Source: Kitasatospora indigofera (GTDB taxonomy: Bacteria; Actinomycetota; Actinomycetes; Streptomycetales; Streptomycetaceae). From it: a stretch of DNA of 64,000 bases. The stretch lies in NCBI RefSeq assembly GCF_014655955.1, contig NZ_BNBO01000009.1:62001-126000 (forward strand), read 5' to 3'. Within the stretch, counting starts at the first letter, position 1. Every line of letters begins with the position of its first letter. Shown piece by piece: positions 40,322 to 49,960 of the stretch. The translations under genes and the position numbers were made by a program. The notes under the pieces were generated by a model that made no database searches, was not told the DNA's origin, and saw nothing but the letters and a program-made list of their open reading frames with translations.

Positions 40322-41254
40322 TCAGCCGGCGGCCGCCGCCGTCCGCAGCTCCTTCAGCCGGGCGATGTCCGCCGCGTGCCCGGTGCCGTCGCCGCCGTGC
40401 TTGCGGTCCGGCGTCTCGATCACCAGCGGCACGCCCAGCGTCGCGGGGTGCTCGAACAACGCCCGGAACGGCGCCGCGCCGATCCGGCCGGCCCCGATGT
40501 TGGCGTGCCGGTCCTTGCGGGCGCCGACCTCGTCCTCGGAGTCGTTGGCGTGGATCAGCCGCAGCCGGCCGGGCCCGGCCGCGGCGACCAGCGCGTCCAG
40601 CGTCGCGCCGACCCCGCCCTCGGCGGCCAGGTCGTGCCCGGCGGCGAAGGCGTGGCAGGTGTCCAGGCAGACGCCGACCCGCGGGTGCCCGTCCAGCGCG
40701 TCCAGGTACTCCGCGAGGTCCTCCATCCGGGAGCAGAGCGAGCGGCCCTGGCCGGCGGTCGGCTCCAGCAGCAGCCAGGGGGCGTCCTCGCCGAGCCCGT
40801 CCAGCTCGTCGAGCAGCGGCCGCAGGTCCGCGCGGACCTGGGCCATCGCCTCGGCCCGCCGCGAGCCGCCGTCCGGCGCGGTGCCGACCGCCGAACCGGT
40901 GTGCAGGACGACGCCGAGCGCCCCGATCGCGTGCCCGCGCAGCAGCGAGTGCCGCAGCGACTCGGCCGAGTGCTCCCGGGTCGCCGCGGTGTCCGAGCCG
41001 AAGTTGATCAGGTAGGGCGCGTGCACGTAGGCGGCGATGCCCTCCTCCGCGCAGGCCGTCCGGAAGGCCTCGTCCTGCGCCGGGTTGCCCGGGGGAGTGG
41101 CCCACCCGCGCGGGTTGGCCACGAACACCTGGACGGCCTCGGCGCCCACCCGCCGGGCGAACGCCAGTCCCGTCCCGGCCAGGCCCTTCGCGGCGACCGG
41201 TACGTGGGCCCCGATCGGGTTGCGGGCGGCGGGCGGCAGTGGTGCGGCGTTCAT
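40322..41254 (-). CDS. nfo: deoxyribonuclease IV (AP endonuclease, family 2)
   Basis: 310 aa, TIM-barrel endonuclease. Zinc-site segments are all present: LHTGS, LLLEPTAGQG, CLDTCHAFAAGHD, IHANDSEDEVGARKDRHANIG, and VIETPDRKHGGDG. It cuts the backbone at abasic sites in base-excision repair. Family length is about 280-310 aa, so it is complete. It stands alone, upstream of the MMPL gene in the same direction. Confidence 0.93.
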   Translation of the reverse strand: MNAAPLPPAARNPIGAHVPVAAKGLAGTGLAFARRVGAEAVQVFVANPRGWATPPGNPAQDEAFRTACAEEGIAAYVHAPYLINFGSDTAATREHSAESLRHSLLRGHAIGALGVVLHTGSAVGTAPDGGSRRAEAMAQVRADLRPLLDELDGLGEDAPWLLLEPTAGQGRSLCSRMEDLAEYLDALDGHPRVGVCLDTCHAFAAGHDLAAEGGVGATLDALVAAAGPGRLRLIHANDSEDEVGARKDRHANIGAGRIGAAPFRALFEHPATLGVPLVIETPDRKHGGDGTGHAADIARLKELRTAAAAG

Positions 41255-41719
41255 GCCGAGAGCCTGTCACGCGGCCCGTCGCCGCCGGTCACCGGCCCCG
41301 GAACGGACCTCGGCCCCGGCCCCGGAACGGACCCCGGCCGCCCGGCGCCCGGGGCAGGCCGTCCGGCACCCGCCCGGGCCGTCCGGCACCCGGCCCCGGA
41401 GCGAGGGCCCCTTCCCGGCGGGCCCGCCCCCGGCGCGTCGGCCGGGCGCGTCCGCCGGGCACCGCGGACCGGCCCGGGCCCGTCGCCGCCCGGCCGCGTC
41501 CCGCTCGTCTGACGCCCCGTTACGACAACCGGCCGACGCCCCGTCAGCCCGGCGGACGCACCCGGTGGCGGGCCCGCCGCATCGCCCATAGCGTCGAACC
41601 GGCGGACACGCATGCCGCCCGCGCGCCCCGGCGGAGCAGCGCCCGCGGACGTCGGTCCGACCGGCTGTCACCACCGCACCGCGCCTCAGAGACCGTGCAA
41701 GGAAAGCAGGTTCCGAATC
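41255..41719. other. intergenic region with GC direct repeats
   Basis: 465 bases. Two copies of GGCCGTCCGGCACCCG recur at a 20-bp period (from 41357 and 41377) and GGCCCCGGAACGGACC recurs near 41294-41337. No gene is credible. The promoter of the beta-helix gene should lie near 41590-41700. Confidence 0.5.
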
Positions 41720-42781
41720 ATGCCCACGCGACGGGTCCCCCAGCTCGCGGCGGCCACCGCCACCGCCTCGGCCCTGATCACCCTGGGCGCCGCACCCCCG
41801 GCGCACGCCTCCGCCCTCCACCTCGTCCAGCCCGGCGAGTCGATCCAGCAGGCGGTGGACGCGGCCGCCCCCGGCGACACCGTCCAGCTGCTGCCCGGCA
41901 CCTACCGGGGGAGCGTGCGGATCACCAGCTCCGGCCTCACCCTGCGCGGGGCGGGCCCGAACACCGTGATCACGCAGGACCCGGCCGACACCGGCGCCTG
42001 CGCCACCGCCGGCCACGGCATCTGCGTCGCCGGGGCCGAGGGCGCCCGGCTGACCGGCGTGCGGGTCGAGCTGCTCACCGTCTCCGGCTTCCGCAAGAAC
42101 GGCCTCAACGCCAGCGAGACCGACGGGATGACCGTCCGGGGCGTCCGCGCGCTGGGCAACGGCCAGCAGGGCATCAGCCAGGAGAAGTCCGTCCGGGGCA
42201 GCTTCACCGGCAATGAGGCGGCCGACAACGGCCAGTCCGGCATCTTCCTCGCCAACACCGTGGACAACGAGGGCGGCGCCATCGACACCGAGGGCGCGGT
42301 GATCAGCCGGAACATGCTGAGCGGCAACCGGATCGGCGTGACCATCCGGCGCGCCCGCAACCTCAGCATCGACCGCAACATCGTGCACGGGAACTGCGGC
42401 GGGGTGTTCGTGGTCGGCGACGAGGGCGTGCCGCGGGCCGGCGCGCTGACCGTCAGCCGCAACACCGTCACCGAGAACAACAAGTACTGCCCGCCGAACC
42501 CCCGGCTGGACGCGATCCAGGGCACCGGCATCCTCCTCACCGGCGCCGAGGACACCCTGGTGACCGGCAACACCGTCCGGGACAACGTCGGCGCCTCGTC
42601 GATGTCCGGCGGCATCGTGCTGTTCCGCAGCGTCGTCGGCGTCCCCAACACGCGGATCACCGTCAGCGACAACCACGTGGACGGCAACAGCCCCGCCGAC
42701 CTCGCCGACCGCGACACCGGCACGGCCAACGTCTTCTCCCGCAACCACTGCGCGGTCTCCGAACCGGCCGGCCACTGCTGA
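41720..42781 (+). CDS. secreted right-handed parallel beta-helix protein
   Basis: 353 aa. Signal peptide ending APPAHASA near residue 33. The body shows PbH1-type coils: LVQPGESIQQAVDAAAPGDTVQLLPGTYRG opens the solenoid, and repeated N-x-V/I patterns follow (SRNMLSGNRIGV, DRNIVHGNCGGV, SRNTVTENN, TGNTVRDNVG, SDNHVDGNS). Such proteins are polysaccharide lyases, hydrolases or epimerases; no catalytic residues can be assigned. Four cysteines near conserved loops may form disulphides. Confidence 0.86.
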   Translation: MPTRRVPQLAAATATASALITLGAAPPAHASALHLVQPGESIQQAVDAAAPGDTVQLLPGTYRGSVRITSSGLTLRGAGPNTVITQDPADTGACATAGHGICVAGAEGARLTGVRVELLTVSGFRKNGLNASETDGMTVRGVRALGNGQQGISQEKSVRGSFTGNEAADNGQSGIFLANTVDNEGGAIDTEGAVISRNMLSGNRIGVTIRRARNLSIDRNIVHGNCGGVFVVGDEGVPRAGALTVSRNTVTENNKYCPPNPRLDAIQGTGILLTGAEDTLVTGNTVRDNVGASSMSGGIVLFRSVVGVPNTRITVSDNHVDGNSPADLADRDTGTANVFSRNHCAVSEPAGHC

Positions 42782-42843
42782 TCCGCCCCCCGGCCCCCCG
42801 CCCGACGCCGTTGCTCCCCTCCGACCATCAGAAGGACGGCCCC

Positions 42844-43875
42844 ATGACCACCGCACCGACCACCGACCCGCAGGCCGCCATGCGCCTGCGCGAACTCGTC
42901 TTCGGCGCCGCCTGCGCCGCCGCCGTCCGGGCGGCCGCCCGGCTGGGCGTCGCCGACGCGCTGGGCGAGCAGCCGACCACCGTGGACGACCTCGCGTCGG
43001 CCCTGGACACCGAGCCCAAGCCGCTGCGCCGGCTGCTCCGCGCGCTCTCCTGCTACGGCATCTTCGCCGAGACGGACGGGGACCGCTTCGTCCACACCGA
43101 GATGTCCCGCCTGCTGCGCGAGGACGCCCCGAACAGCCTGCGCTACATCTCGCTGTGGTGCACCGAGCCGTGGACCTGGGAGGCCTGGCCGCGGCTGGAC
43201 GAGGCCGTCCGCTCCGGCAAGAACGTCTTCCCCGAGGTGTTCGGCAAGGAGTTCTTCGACTACCTGCACAGCGACGGGCGCGAGTCGGCCAAGGTCTTCG
43301 ACAAGGCCATGACGACCTCCAGCCGCCAGTCCGCCGCGGACTTCGCCGAGTACCTGGACCTCACCGGCGTCAACTCGGTCGTCGACATCGGCGGCGGGCA
43401 GGGCCACGTGCTGGCCAGCCTGCTGGAGAAGCACCCGGGCCTGCACGGCACCCTGCTGGACCTCCCCAAGGTGGTCGCCAACGCCGACCCCCGGCTGCGC
43501 GACGGCGGCGCGCTGGCCTCCCGGGCCCGGCTGGTGCCCGGGGACTGCCGGGAGGACATCCCGGTCAAGGCCGACCTCTACATCATCAAGAACATCCTGG
43601 AGTGGGACGACGAGAGCACCCGCCGCACGCTGGCGAACGTGGTCGCGGCGGCCGCCCCCGGCGCCCGGGTCGTGGTGGTGGAGAACCTGGTCGACGACAG
43701 CCCCTCGATGCGGTTCACCACGGCGATGGACCTGCTGCTGCTGCTCAACGTCGGCGGCGCCAAGCACTCCAAGCAGAGCATGGTCACCCTGATGTCCGCG
43801 GCCGGCCTGGCGGTGGGCGAGGTCCACCCGGTCAACCCGTACCTGCACGCCTTCGAGAGCACCGTCCCGGCCTGA
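42844..43875 (+). CDS. SAM-dependent O-methyltransferase, polyketide type
   Basis: 343 aa. N-terminal dimerisation/winged-helix region to about 100, then a Rossmann methyltransferase domain with the SAM motif VVDIGGGQGHV and IIKNILEWDDESTRRTLANV, as in the TcmN/TcmO/DmpM group that methylates aromatic polyketide hydroxyls. The start has AAGGACG upstream. It lies about 2 kb from the pigment cluster but is separated from it by the sortase pair and a strong terminator, so involvement in pigment tailoring is only a possibility. Confidence 0.87.
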   Translation: MTTAPTTDPQAAMRLRELVFGAACAAAVRAAARLGVADALGEQPTTVDDLASALDTEPKPLRRLLRALSCYGIFAETDGDRFVHTEMSRLLREDAPNSLRYISLWCTEPWTWEAWPRLDEAVRSGKNVFPEVFGKEFFDYLHSDGRESAKVFDKAMTTSSRQSAADFAEYLDLTGVNSVVDIGGGQGHVLASLLEKHPGLHGTLLDLPKVVANADPRLRDGGALASRARLVPGDCREDIPVKADLYIIKNILEWDDESTRRTLANVVAAAAPGARVVVVENLVDDSPSMRFTTAMDLLLLLNVGGAKHSKQSMVTLMSAAGLAVGEVHPVNPYLHAFESTVPA

Positions 43876-43880
43876 CCCCC

Positions 43881-43933
43881 AGGACGTACGGGAGAGCCGG
43901 CACCCGGTGGGTGCCGGCTCTCCCGTACGTCCT
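43881..43933. terminator. 25-bp perfect hairpin, bidirectional terminator
   Basis: A 25-nt arm starting AGGACGTACGGGAGAGCC is followed after 3 nt by its exact reverse complement. It sits between the convergent methyltransferase and sortase genes, 5 nt after the methyltransferase stop. Confidence 0.85.
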
Positions 43934-43979
43934 GCCCCGGTGTGCGGGCGGGCCCGCCCCGGTGCCGCCGCGGGCCCGG

Positions 43980-44666
43980 TCAGGCCTTGTGCCAGGACTC
44001 CAGGTGCGCGAAGACCACCACGTTGTCCAGGTAGTCCTTGCGCTTCTTGTCGTAGGTGCCGCCGCAGGTGATCAGGCGGAGCTCGGCGTTGCCGGTGCTG
44101 CCGTACACCTTGGCGTCGGGGAAGGAGTCCTTGGGGAAGGTCTGGACGGAGTCGACCGAGAAGACCGCCACCTGGCCGTCCGCGCGGGTCACCTCGACCT
44201 TGTTGCCGGGCAGCAGCATCCGCAGCAGCAGGAAGACCGCCGGGCCGGTCCTGGTGTCCACGTGGCCCGCCACGACCGCGCTGCCGCGCTCGCCGGGGGA
44301 GGGGCCGCCGTTGTACCAGCCGGCCAGGTTCTTGTTGTCCGGGGCCGGCGCGTTGAGCATGCCGGAGGCGTCCAGGGTCAGCTCGGTGAACGGCGCGTTC
44401 ACGGCGATCTGAGGGATCTTCAGCCTGGTGGGCGCCGAGCGTGCCATCGCGGGGGAGGGCTTGGCCTCCTCCTCGGGGGCGGCGGGCTGCGCCGGTGCCG
44501 GCGCCGCGGCCGCGGCGGTGACCACCGGGGGTGCGGGCGGCGCCGGGGCCTGGACGGGCGACGCGTCCACCGAGTTGTAGATGAGCAGCGCGCCGATGGC
44601 GGCGGCCGCCATGCCCACGCGCAGCAGGGTGGGGACGCCGCTCTTTCCCGCGGCCTGATCACTCAT
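43980..44666 (-). CDS. class F sortase, second copy
   Basis: 228 aa. One N-terminal membrane segment (VGMAAAAIGALLIY, 17-30), a Pro/Ala-rich stalk, and a sortase domain with catalytic His135 (VVAGHVDTRTG) and Cys201 (LRLITCGG). The ending LDNVVVFAHLESW matches the class. The gene encoding its likely substrate is directly upstream on the same strand. Compared with the sortase at 25404-26141 it shares the domain layout but is clearly diverged. Confidence 0.87.
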   Translation of the reverse strand: MSDQAAGKSGVPTLLRVGMAAAAIGALLIYNSVDASPVQAPAPPAPPVVTAAAAAPAPAQPAAPEEEAKPSPAMARSAPTRLKIPQIAVNAPFTELTLDASGMLNAPAPDNKNLAGWYNGGPSPGERGSAVVAGHVDTRTGPAVFLLLRMLLPGNKVEVTRADGQVAVFSVDSVQTFPKDSFPDAKVYGSTGNAELRLITCGGTYDKKRKDYLDNVVVFAHLESWHKA

Positions 44667-44965
44667 CGGAGGGACCTCGCATTCCGAGCCGGTCGTGCAG
44701 TCGGTGCCATGGGAGCGTCCGGGGCCTGCCGAGCCCTCAGGAGCCGTAGCCGTAGCGGTGGCTTCGGCCGGACGGTCCCGGGTGGGGCGGGCGCTCCTGG
44801 CGCCCGCGCCCGCGGGCGGTGCCGCCCCGGCCGTCCGCCGGCGGGCGGGGGCGGTGCGGCCGCTCCCCGTGCCCGTTCCGGCCGGGCCGGGGGCCCTCGT
44901 ACGCCCTGCCGTGGCCGACGCTGGGCGCGGCCACGGCAGGGAGACGTACGGGTCGGTGCTACGGG
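44667..44965. other. gap between sortase and substrate genes
   Basis: It holds the substrate terminator (44904-44941) and the sortase promoter region. A 65-codon minus-strand frame here is Arg/Gly-rich and lies across the terminator; it is not called. Confidence 0.5.
44904..44941 (-). terminator. 14-bp hairpin after the sortase-substrate gene
   Basis: CCCTGCCGTGGCCG and its exact complement with a 10-nt loop lie 25 nt downstream of the minus-strand substrate gene, separating it from the sortase gene. Confidence 0.7.
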
Positions 44966-45328
44966 TCAGATCGCCGCACCGGAGGGCTTGCGGCGGCGCA
45001 GCGCGTACGCGCCGATGCCGAGCCCGCCGAGCAGCAGGGCCGCGCCCGAGGCCACGCCGTTGCCGGAGACGGCCATGCCGCCACCGCCGGTGTGCACGCC
45101 GCCGTGCGGGGCCTTCTCCTCGGAGGAGGCCTCGGGCTTGCCCGTGGCCTGCTTCTCCTCCCAGGTCTTCTGGCCCTCCGGGCTCGCTGCCTTGGCCTGC
45201 TTCTCCTCCCAGGTCAGCGTCGTGCCCGCGTCGGGAGAGTCGGCGGCGAAGGCGGCAGCGACGGGGCCGCCGAGGGTGAGGGTGGCGGCGATGGCCGCTC
45301 CGGTCAGCAGGGTGCGTGCAGAACGCAT
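44966..45328 (-). CDS. small cell-wall-anchored-type protein with WEEKQA repeats
   Basis: 120 aa. Signal peptide ending AAAFAAD near residue 29. Two copies of TWEEKQA (near 38 and 55) lie in a charged linker, followed by the sorting-like APHGGVHTG, a Gly/Ala-rich hydrophobic helix (VASGAALLLGGLGIGAYA) and the basic tail RRRKPSGAAI. The layout parallels the protein at 24959-25423, and both have a class F sortase gene next to them. ATG 45328 has AAGGACC upstream. Function in the envelope unknown. Confidence 0.8.
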   Translation of the reverse strand: MRSARTLLTGAAIAATLTLGGPVAAAFAADSPDAGTTLTWEEKQAKAASPEGQKTWEEKQATGKPEASSEEKAPHGGVHTGGGGMAVSGNGVASGAALLLGGLGIGAYALRRRKPSGAAI

Positions 45329-45689
45329 GGGGGTGGTCCTTCCGGCGCGAGGTGCGACCGCCGACGGGTCGTCGGGCGAGGGAATCGCACGGGGCGTCGT
45401 TTTCACGGTCAGTCAGATCCGGGCCGGCTGCCAGCGCTGAATGTCACGACACGGTTACGGCCTGGGCCCTTCGGGTGGAGTATCGCGATTCTTCACCCGC
45501 CTGCCACGCCGTACGGTCTGAATAAGCGTCAGCTCTTCGGCCTAACGCCGGGGCCCGCCCGGTGGACGGCCGCCGGCGGCCCTCGGACCGCCCCGGCCGG
45601 CCGTCCCGAACCGTGCTGCCCGTCCGAGCCGCGCTGCCCGCCCGCGCCGGCCGCCCGGGCCCGTGACGGCCGGCCCGGGAGCGGACATG

Positions 45690-45736
45690 CCGAGGGCGCC
45701 GGCCGGGTCTCGGGTGAGACCGGACGGCGCCCTCGG
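45690..45736 (-). terminator. terminator hairpin of the pigment operon
   Basis: CCGAGGGCGCCG and its exact complement enclose a second, imperfect stem (GGTCTC/GAGACC). It lies about 94 nt after the last minus-strand pigment gene. Confidence 0.65.
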
Positions 45737-45737
45737 C

Positions 45738-45776
45738 GGTTCGGACGGGTGGTTCGGACGGGCGGTTCGGACGGGT
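45738..45776. repeat. three 13-bp tandem repeats
   Basis: GGTTCGGACGGGT occurs three times head to tail (middle copy ends in C), directly beside the hairpin at the end of the pigment operon. Confidence 0.75.
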
Positions 45777-45829
45777 GGGGCTGGCCGGACGGCAGGGCGG
45801 TCCGGGCGGCGCGGCAGGGGCCCGCGGGC

Positions 45830-46888
<1,059 letters not shown>

Positions 46889-46982
46889 GAGTCGGTTCTC
46901 CTGCTCACAATCGGTGTAGGGCAGTTGGTGCCGGGCCGGCGCCGCCGGGCTGCGGGCGGGGCCGGCCGGTCGGGCGGCCGGG

Positions 46983-48230
46983 TCAGCGCAGCTCGCCGCT
47001 GCCGCGGCGCAGCACCAGGGCGGCGTTGGAGCCCATCAGCCCGCGGCTCAGCACGAGCGCGGTGCGCAACTCGGCCGGGCGGGCGTGGCCGGTCACCAGG
47101 GCGAGGTCGTGGCAGACGTCGGTGACGTTGGGCGTGGGCGGCAGGATGCCGTCCTCCATGGCGAGCACGGCGGCCGCCACGTCCAGCGGCGGCGCGCCGC
47201 AGTAGGCGCGGCCGATGCCGGCCTTGGGGGCCGTCACGGGGACCCGTTCGGCGTAGGTGCCGAGGGCGTCGGCCAGGGCGAGGGCCTCGGCGCGGTCGGC
47301 CGCCGGGACGCCCAGGGCGTCGGCGAAGACCACGTCGATCTCCTCGGGCGAGCAGCGCGCCTCGTCGAGGGCGGTGCGGATCGCCCGCACCAGCCCCTCG
47401 CGGGACTCCTCCCAGCGGGAGGCGCCGGTGAAGGTGGCGCCGTGGCCGGCCAGCACGGCCCGGACCTTGGCCCCGCGGCGCAGGGCCGCGGACTCGTCCT
47501 CCACCATCAGCATCGCCCCGCCCTCGGCGGGGACGAAGCCGCCGGCCCGGGCCGAGAACGGCAGATAGGCCCGCTCCGGGTCCTCGCCGAGGCTCAGCTC
47601 GGGGTAGCCGAGCTGGCAGACCATCGAGTAGGGGGCGAGCGGTGCCTCGGCGGCGCCGACCACCACCGCCTCCGTGCCCCGCCGTACGGCGCGGGCCGCG
47701 TGGGCGAGCGCGTCGAGCCCGCCGGCCTCGTCGCTGGCGACGACGCCGCAGGGCCCGCGGAACCCGCCGCGGATCGAGATCTGGCCGGTGCTGGCGGCGT
47801 AGAACCAGGCGATCGACTGGTAGGGGCCGACGAACCTCGGCCCCTCGCCCCAGAGTTGCTGCAGTTCGCGCTGGCCGAACTCGCCGCCGCCGGAGCCGGC
47901 CGCGGTGACCACGCCCACGCCGAACGGCGCGTTCTCGTCGGGGACGAACCCGGCGTCGGCCACCGCGAGGTCGGCCGCGGCCATCGCGTAGTGGGTGAAG
48001 CGGTCGGTCTGGACGAGGAAGCGGCCGTCGATCGCGATGTTCGCGTCGAAGTCGCGGACCTCGCCGGCGACCCGGAGCGGAAGGTGCCCGCAGCCCTCGC
48101 GGGAGATCCGGTCCAGGACGCTGACGCCCTGCCGGGTGGCCTTCCAGAAGGCGTCCGCGCCGACGCCGTTGGGGGCCACCACGCCGAGGCCGGTGACCAC
48201 GGCCCGGCGCTCCTGCTGACGTGTCGTCAT
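46983..48230 (-). CDS. whiE-ORFIV: ketosynthase beta / chain-length factor (whiE ORFIV type)
   Basis: 415 aa, thiolase fold. At the place of the ketosynthase cysteine it has Glu168 (VVASDEAGGLDALAHA), so it is not itself a condensing enzyme but the partner that sets chain length; Gln is more usual here. It begins 4 nt after the KS-alpha stop. Late histidines of the active KS are missing or displaced, as expected. Confidence 0.92.
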   Translation of the reverse strand: MTTRQQERRAVVTGLGVVAPNGVGADAFWKATRQGVSVLDRISREGCGHLPLRVAGEVRDFDANIAIDGRFLVQTDRFTHYAMAAADLAVADAGFVPDENAPFGVGVVTAAGSGGGEFGQRELQQLWGEGPRFVGPYQSIAWFYAASTGQISIRGGFRGPCGVVASDEAGGLDALAHAARAVRRGTEAVVVGAAEAPLAPYSMVCQLGYPELSLGEDPERAYLPFSARAGGFVPAEGGAMLMVEDESAALRRGAKVRAVLAGHGATFTGASRWEESREGLVRAIRTALDEARCSPEEIDVVFADALGVPAADRAEALALADALGTYAERVPVTAPKAGIGRAYCGAPPLDVAAAVLAMEDGILPPTPNVTDVCHDLALVTGHARPAELRTALVLSRGLMGSNAALVLRRGSGELR

Positions 48231-48234
48231 GTTC

Positions 48235-49491
48235 TCACCCCGTTCTGCTGAGCACTACGGCGGACTGGAAGCCGCCGAACCCGCTGCCGACCGACAGGAT
48301 GTTGCGCAGCGGCAGCTCCCGCGCGGTGCGCGGGACGTAGTCGAGGTCGCACTCCGGGTCCGGCGTCTCGTAGTTGGCGGTCGGCGGCACCACGCCGTGG
48401 GCCAGCGCGAGGGTGCAGGCGACGACCTCGATCGCCCCGATCGCGCCGAGCGAGTGCCCGACCATCGACTTGATCGAACTCATCGGCGTGCGGTAGGCGT
48501 GGTCGCCGAGCGAGCGCTTCACCGCCGCCGTCTCGTGCCGGTCGTTCTGCTTGGTGCCCGAGCCGTGCGCGTTGACGTAGTCGACGTCGGTGCGCTCGAC
48601 CCTCGCGTGGGCCAGTGCCTCGTCGATCGCGTGCGACATCTCCAGGCCCTCCTGGGTGAGCCCGGTCATGTGGTACGCGTTGCCGAAGGTCGCGAAGCCG
48701 CCAAGCTCGCCGTAGATGCGGGCGCCGCGCCGGCGGGCGTGCTCCAGCTCCTCCAGCACCAGGACGGCGCCGCCCTCGCCGAGCACGAAGCCGTCCCGGT
48801 GCGCGTCGAACGGACGGGAGGCGTGCGCCGGGTCGTCGTTGCGCTCCGAGGTGGCCTTGATGGCGTCGAAGCAGGCGACGGTGATCGGTGAGATGGGCGA
48901 GTCGGAGGCGCCGGCGATGCAGATGTCGGCGCGGCCGTCCTCGACCGCGTGGAAGGCGTAGCCGATCGCGTCCAGGCCGGAGGTGCACCCGGTGGAGACC
49001 GTCTGCACGGGCCCCATGGCGCCGGTCTGCTCGGCCACCGCGGAGGCCAGGGTGCTCGGCGCGAAGGCCCGGTGGAGGTGCCGCTCGGCCTTGCGGTGGT
49101 CCACGTCCCAGCGGGCGCCGGAGGCGCTCACCAGGGCGTAGTCGTGCTCCAGCCGGGTGGTGCCGCCGACCGCGGTGCCGAGCGAGACGCCGACCCGCCA
49201 CGGGTCCTCGGCCTGGAGGTCGAGGCCCGAGTCGCGGACCGCCTCGGCGGTCGCGACCAGCGCGAACTGCACGTACCGGTCGGCCCGTTCGACCTGCTCC
49301 GGCTCCAGGCCGTGCTCGGCGGGGTCGAAGTCGCACTCGGCGGCGATCCGGGAGCGGAAGCCCTCCGGGTTGAAGAGGGTGATGCCCCTGGTGGCCGTGC
49401 GCCCGGAGGTCAGGAGGTCCCAGAAGGCCGGTACGCCGACGCCGCCGGGGGCGACCACACCGATACCGGTGATCGCCACCCGCCGGGTCAT
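48235..49491 (-). CDS. whiE-ORFIII: ketosynthase alpha (whiE ORFIII type)
   Basis: 418 aa. Active-site Cys169 in [13 protein letters not shown]; His in [12 protein letters not shown] and the later [14 protein letters not shown] complete the catalytic set. It condenses malonyl units on the ACP to make the spore-pigment backbone together with the chain-length factor. Its ATG overlaps the cupin stop by 4 nt. Confidence 0.94.
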   Translation of the reverse strand: MTRRVAITGIGVVAPGGVGVPAFWDLLTSGRTATRGITLFNPEGFRSRIAAECDFDPAEHGLEPEQVERADRYVQFALVATAEAVRDSGLDLQAEDPWRVGVSLGTAVGGTTRLEHDYALVSASGARWDVDHRKAERHLHRAFAPSTLASAVAEQTGAMGPVQTVSTGCTSGLDAIGYAFHAVEDGRADICIAGASDSPISPITVACFDAIKATSERNDDPAHASRPFDAHRDGFVLGEGGAVLVLEELEHARRRGARIYGELGGFATFGNAYHMTGLTQEGLEMSHAIDEALAHARVERTDVDYVNAHGSGTKQNDRHETAAVKRSLGDHAYRTPMSSIKSMVGHSLGAIGAIEVVACTLALAHGVVPPTANYETPDPECDLDYVPRTARELPLRNILSVGSGFGGFQSAVVLSRTG

Positions 49492-49913
49492 GAGGCCACC
49501 TTGGCGTGTTCCGGCGGGCCGGCCTCCAGGGTTTCCTCGGTGTCGACGTGGCCGAGCTCCGGGCGCGGGGCCAGCGGGCCGCAGTGGAAGACCATCCGGG
49601 CCTCGGTGTCGCCGACGTTGCGGAACCGGTGGCGCATGTTGACCGGGATCATCAGCCCCTGGTCGGGCTTCAGCGGGTGCGTCACGCCGTCCAGGTCGAC
49701 CTCCAGGTCACCCGAAACAACGTATACGAACTCCTCCGAGTACGGGTGGTAGTGCTCGCTGATCCGGTCCCCCGGCTGGATGATCGCCAGGCCCATGAAC
49801 CCGCTGGTGGCACCCGAGACGGTCGGGGTGAGCATGGCGCGGATGTCCCCGCCCCGCCGGCGGTTGGGCGCGGCATCGTCGACGTGCACGATACGTGGGT
49901 AATGCGTGGTCAT
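49488..49913 (-). CDS. whiE-ORFII: cupin-domain protein (whiE ORFII type)
   Basis: 141 aa. Cupin motif 1 is [16 protein letters not shown] with its metal-ligand His and Glu residues, motif 2 [13 protein letters not shown]. Proteins at this position in spore-pigment clusters are thought to act on the polyketide after or during cyclisation; the exact reaction is not established. Same strand and order as whiE ORFII. Confidence 0.9.
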   Translation of the reverse strand: MTTHYPRIVHVDDAAPNRRRGGDIRAMLTPTVSGATSGFMGLAIIQPGDRISEHYHPYSEEFVYVVSGDLEVDLDGVTHPLKPDQGLMIPVNMRHRFRNVGDTEARMVFHCGPLAPRPELGHVDTEETLEAGPPEHAKVAS

Positions 49914-49960
49914 GGCTGTTCCTCCAAGTGGGTTCTACGGTGGGGCCCCGGAAAGGGGGG

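Larger units (their letters stand above)
45329..45829. other. gap between sortase locus and pigment cluster
   Basis: 501 bases. It holds the substrate-gene promoter (somewhat AT-richer near 45390-45540), a large hairpin (45690-45736) and three 13-bp tandem repeats (45738-45776). No gene is credible. Confidence 0.6.

Noticed and set aside
44737..44934. 65-codon minus-strand frame between sortase and substrate
   Set aside because: It overlaps a clear 14-bp terminator hairpin and is low complexity.
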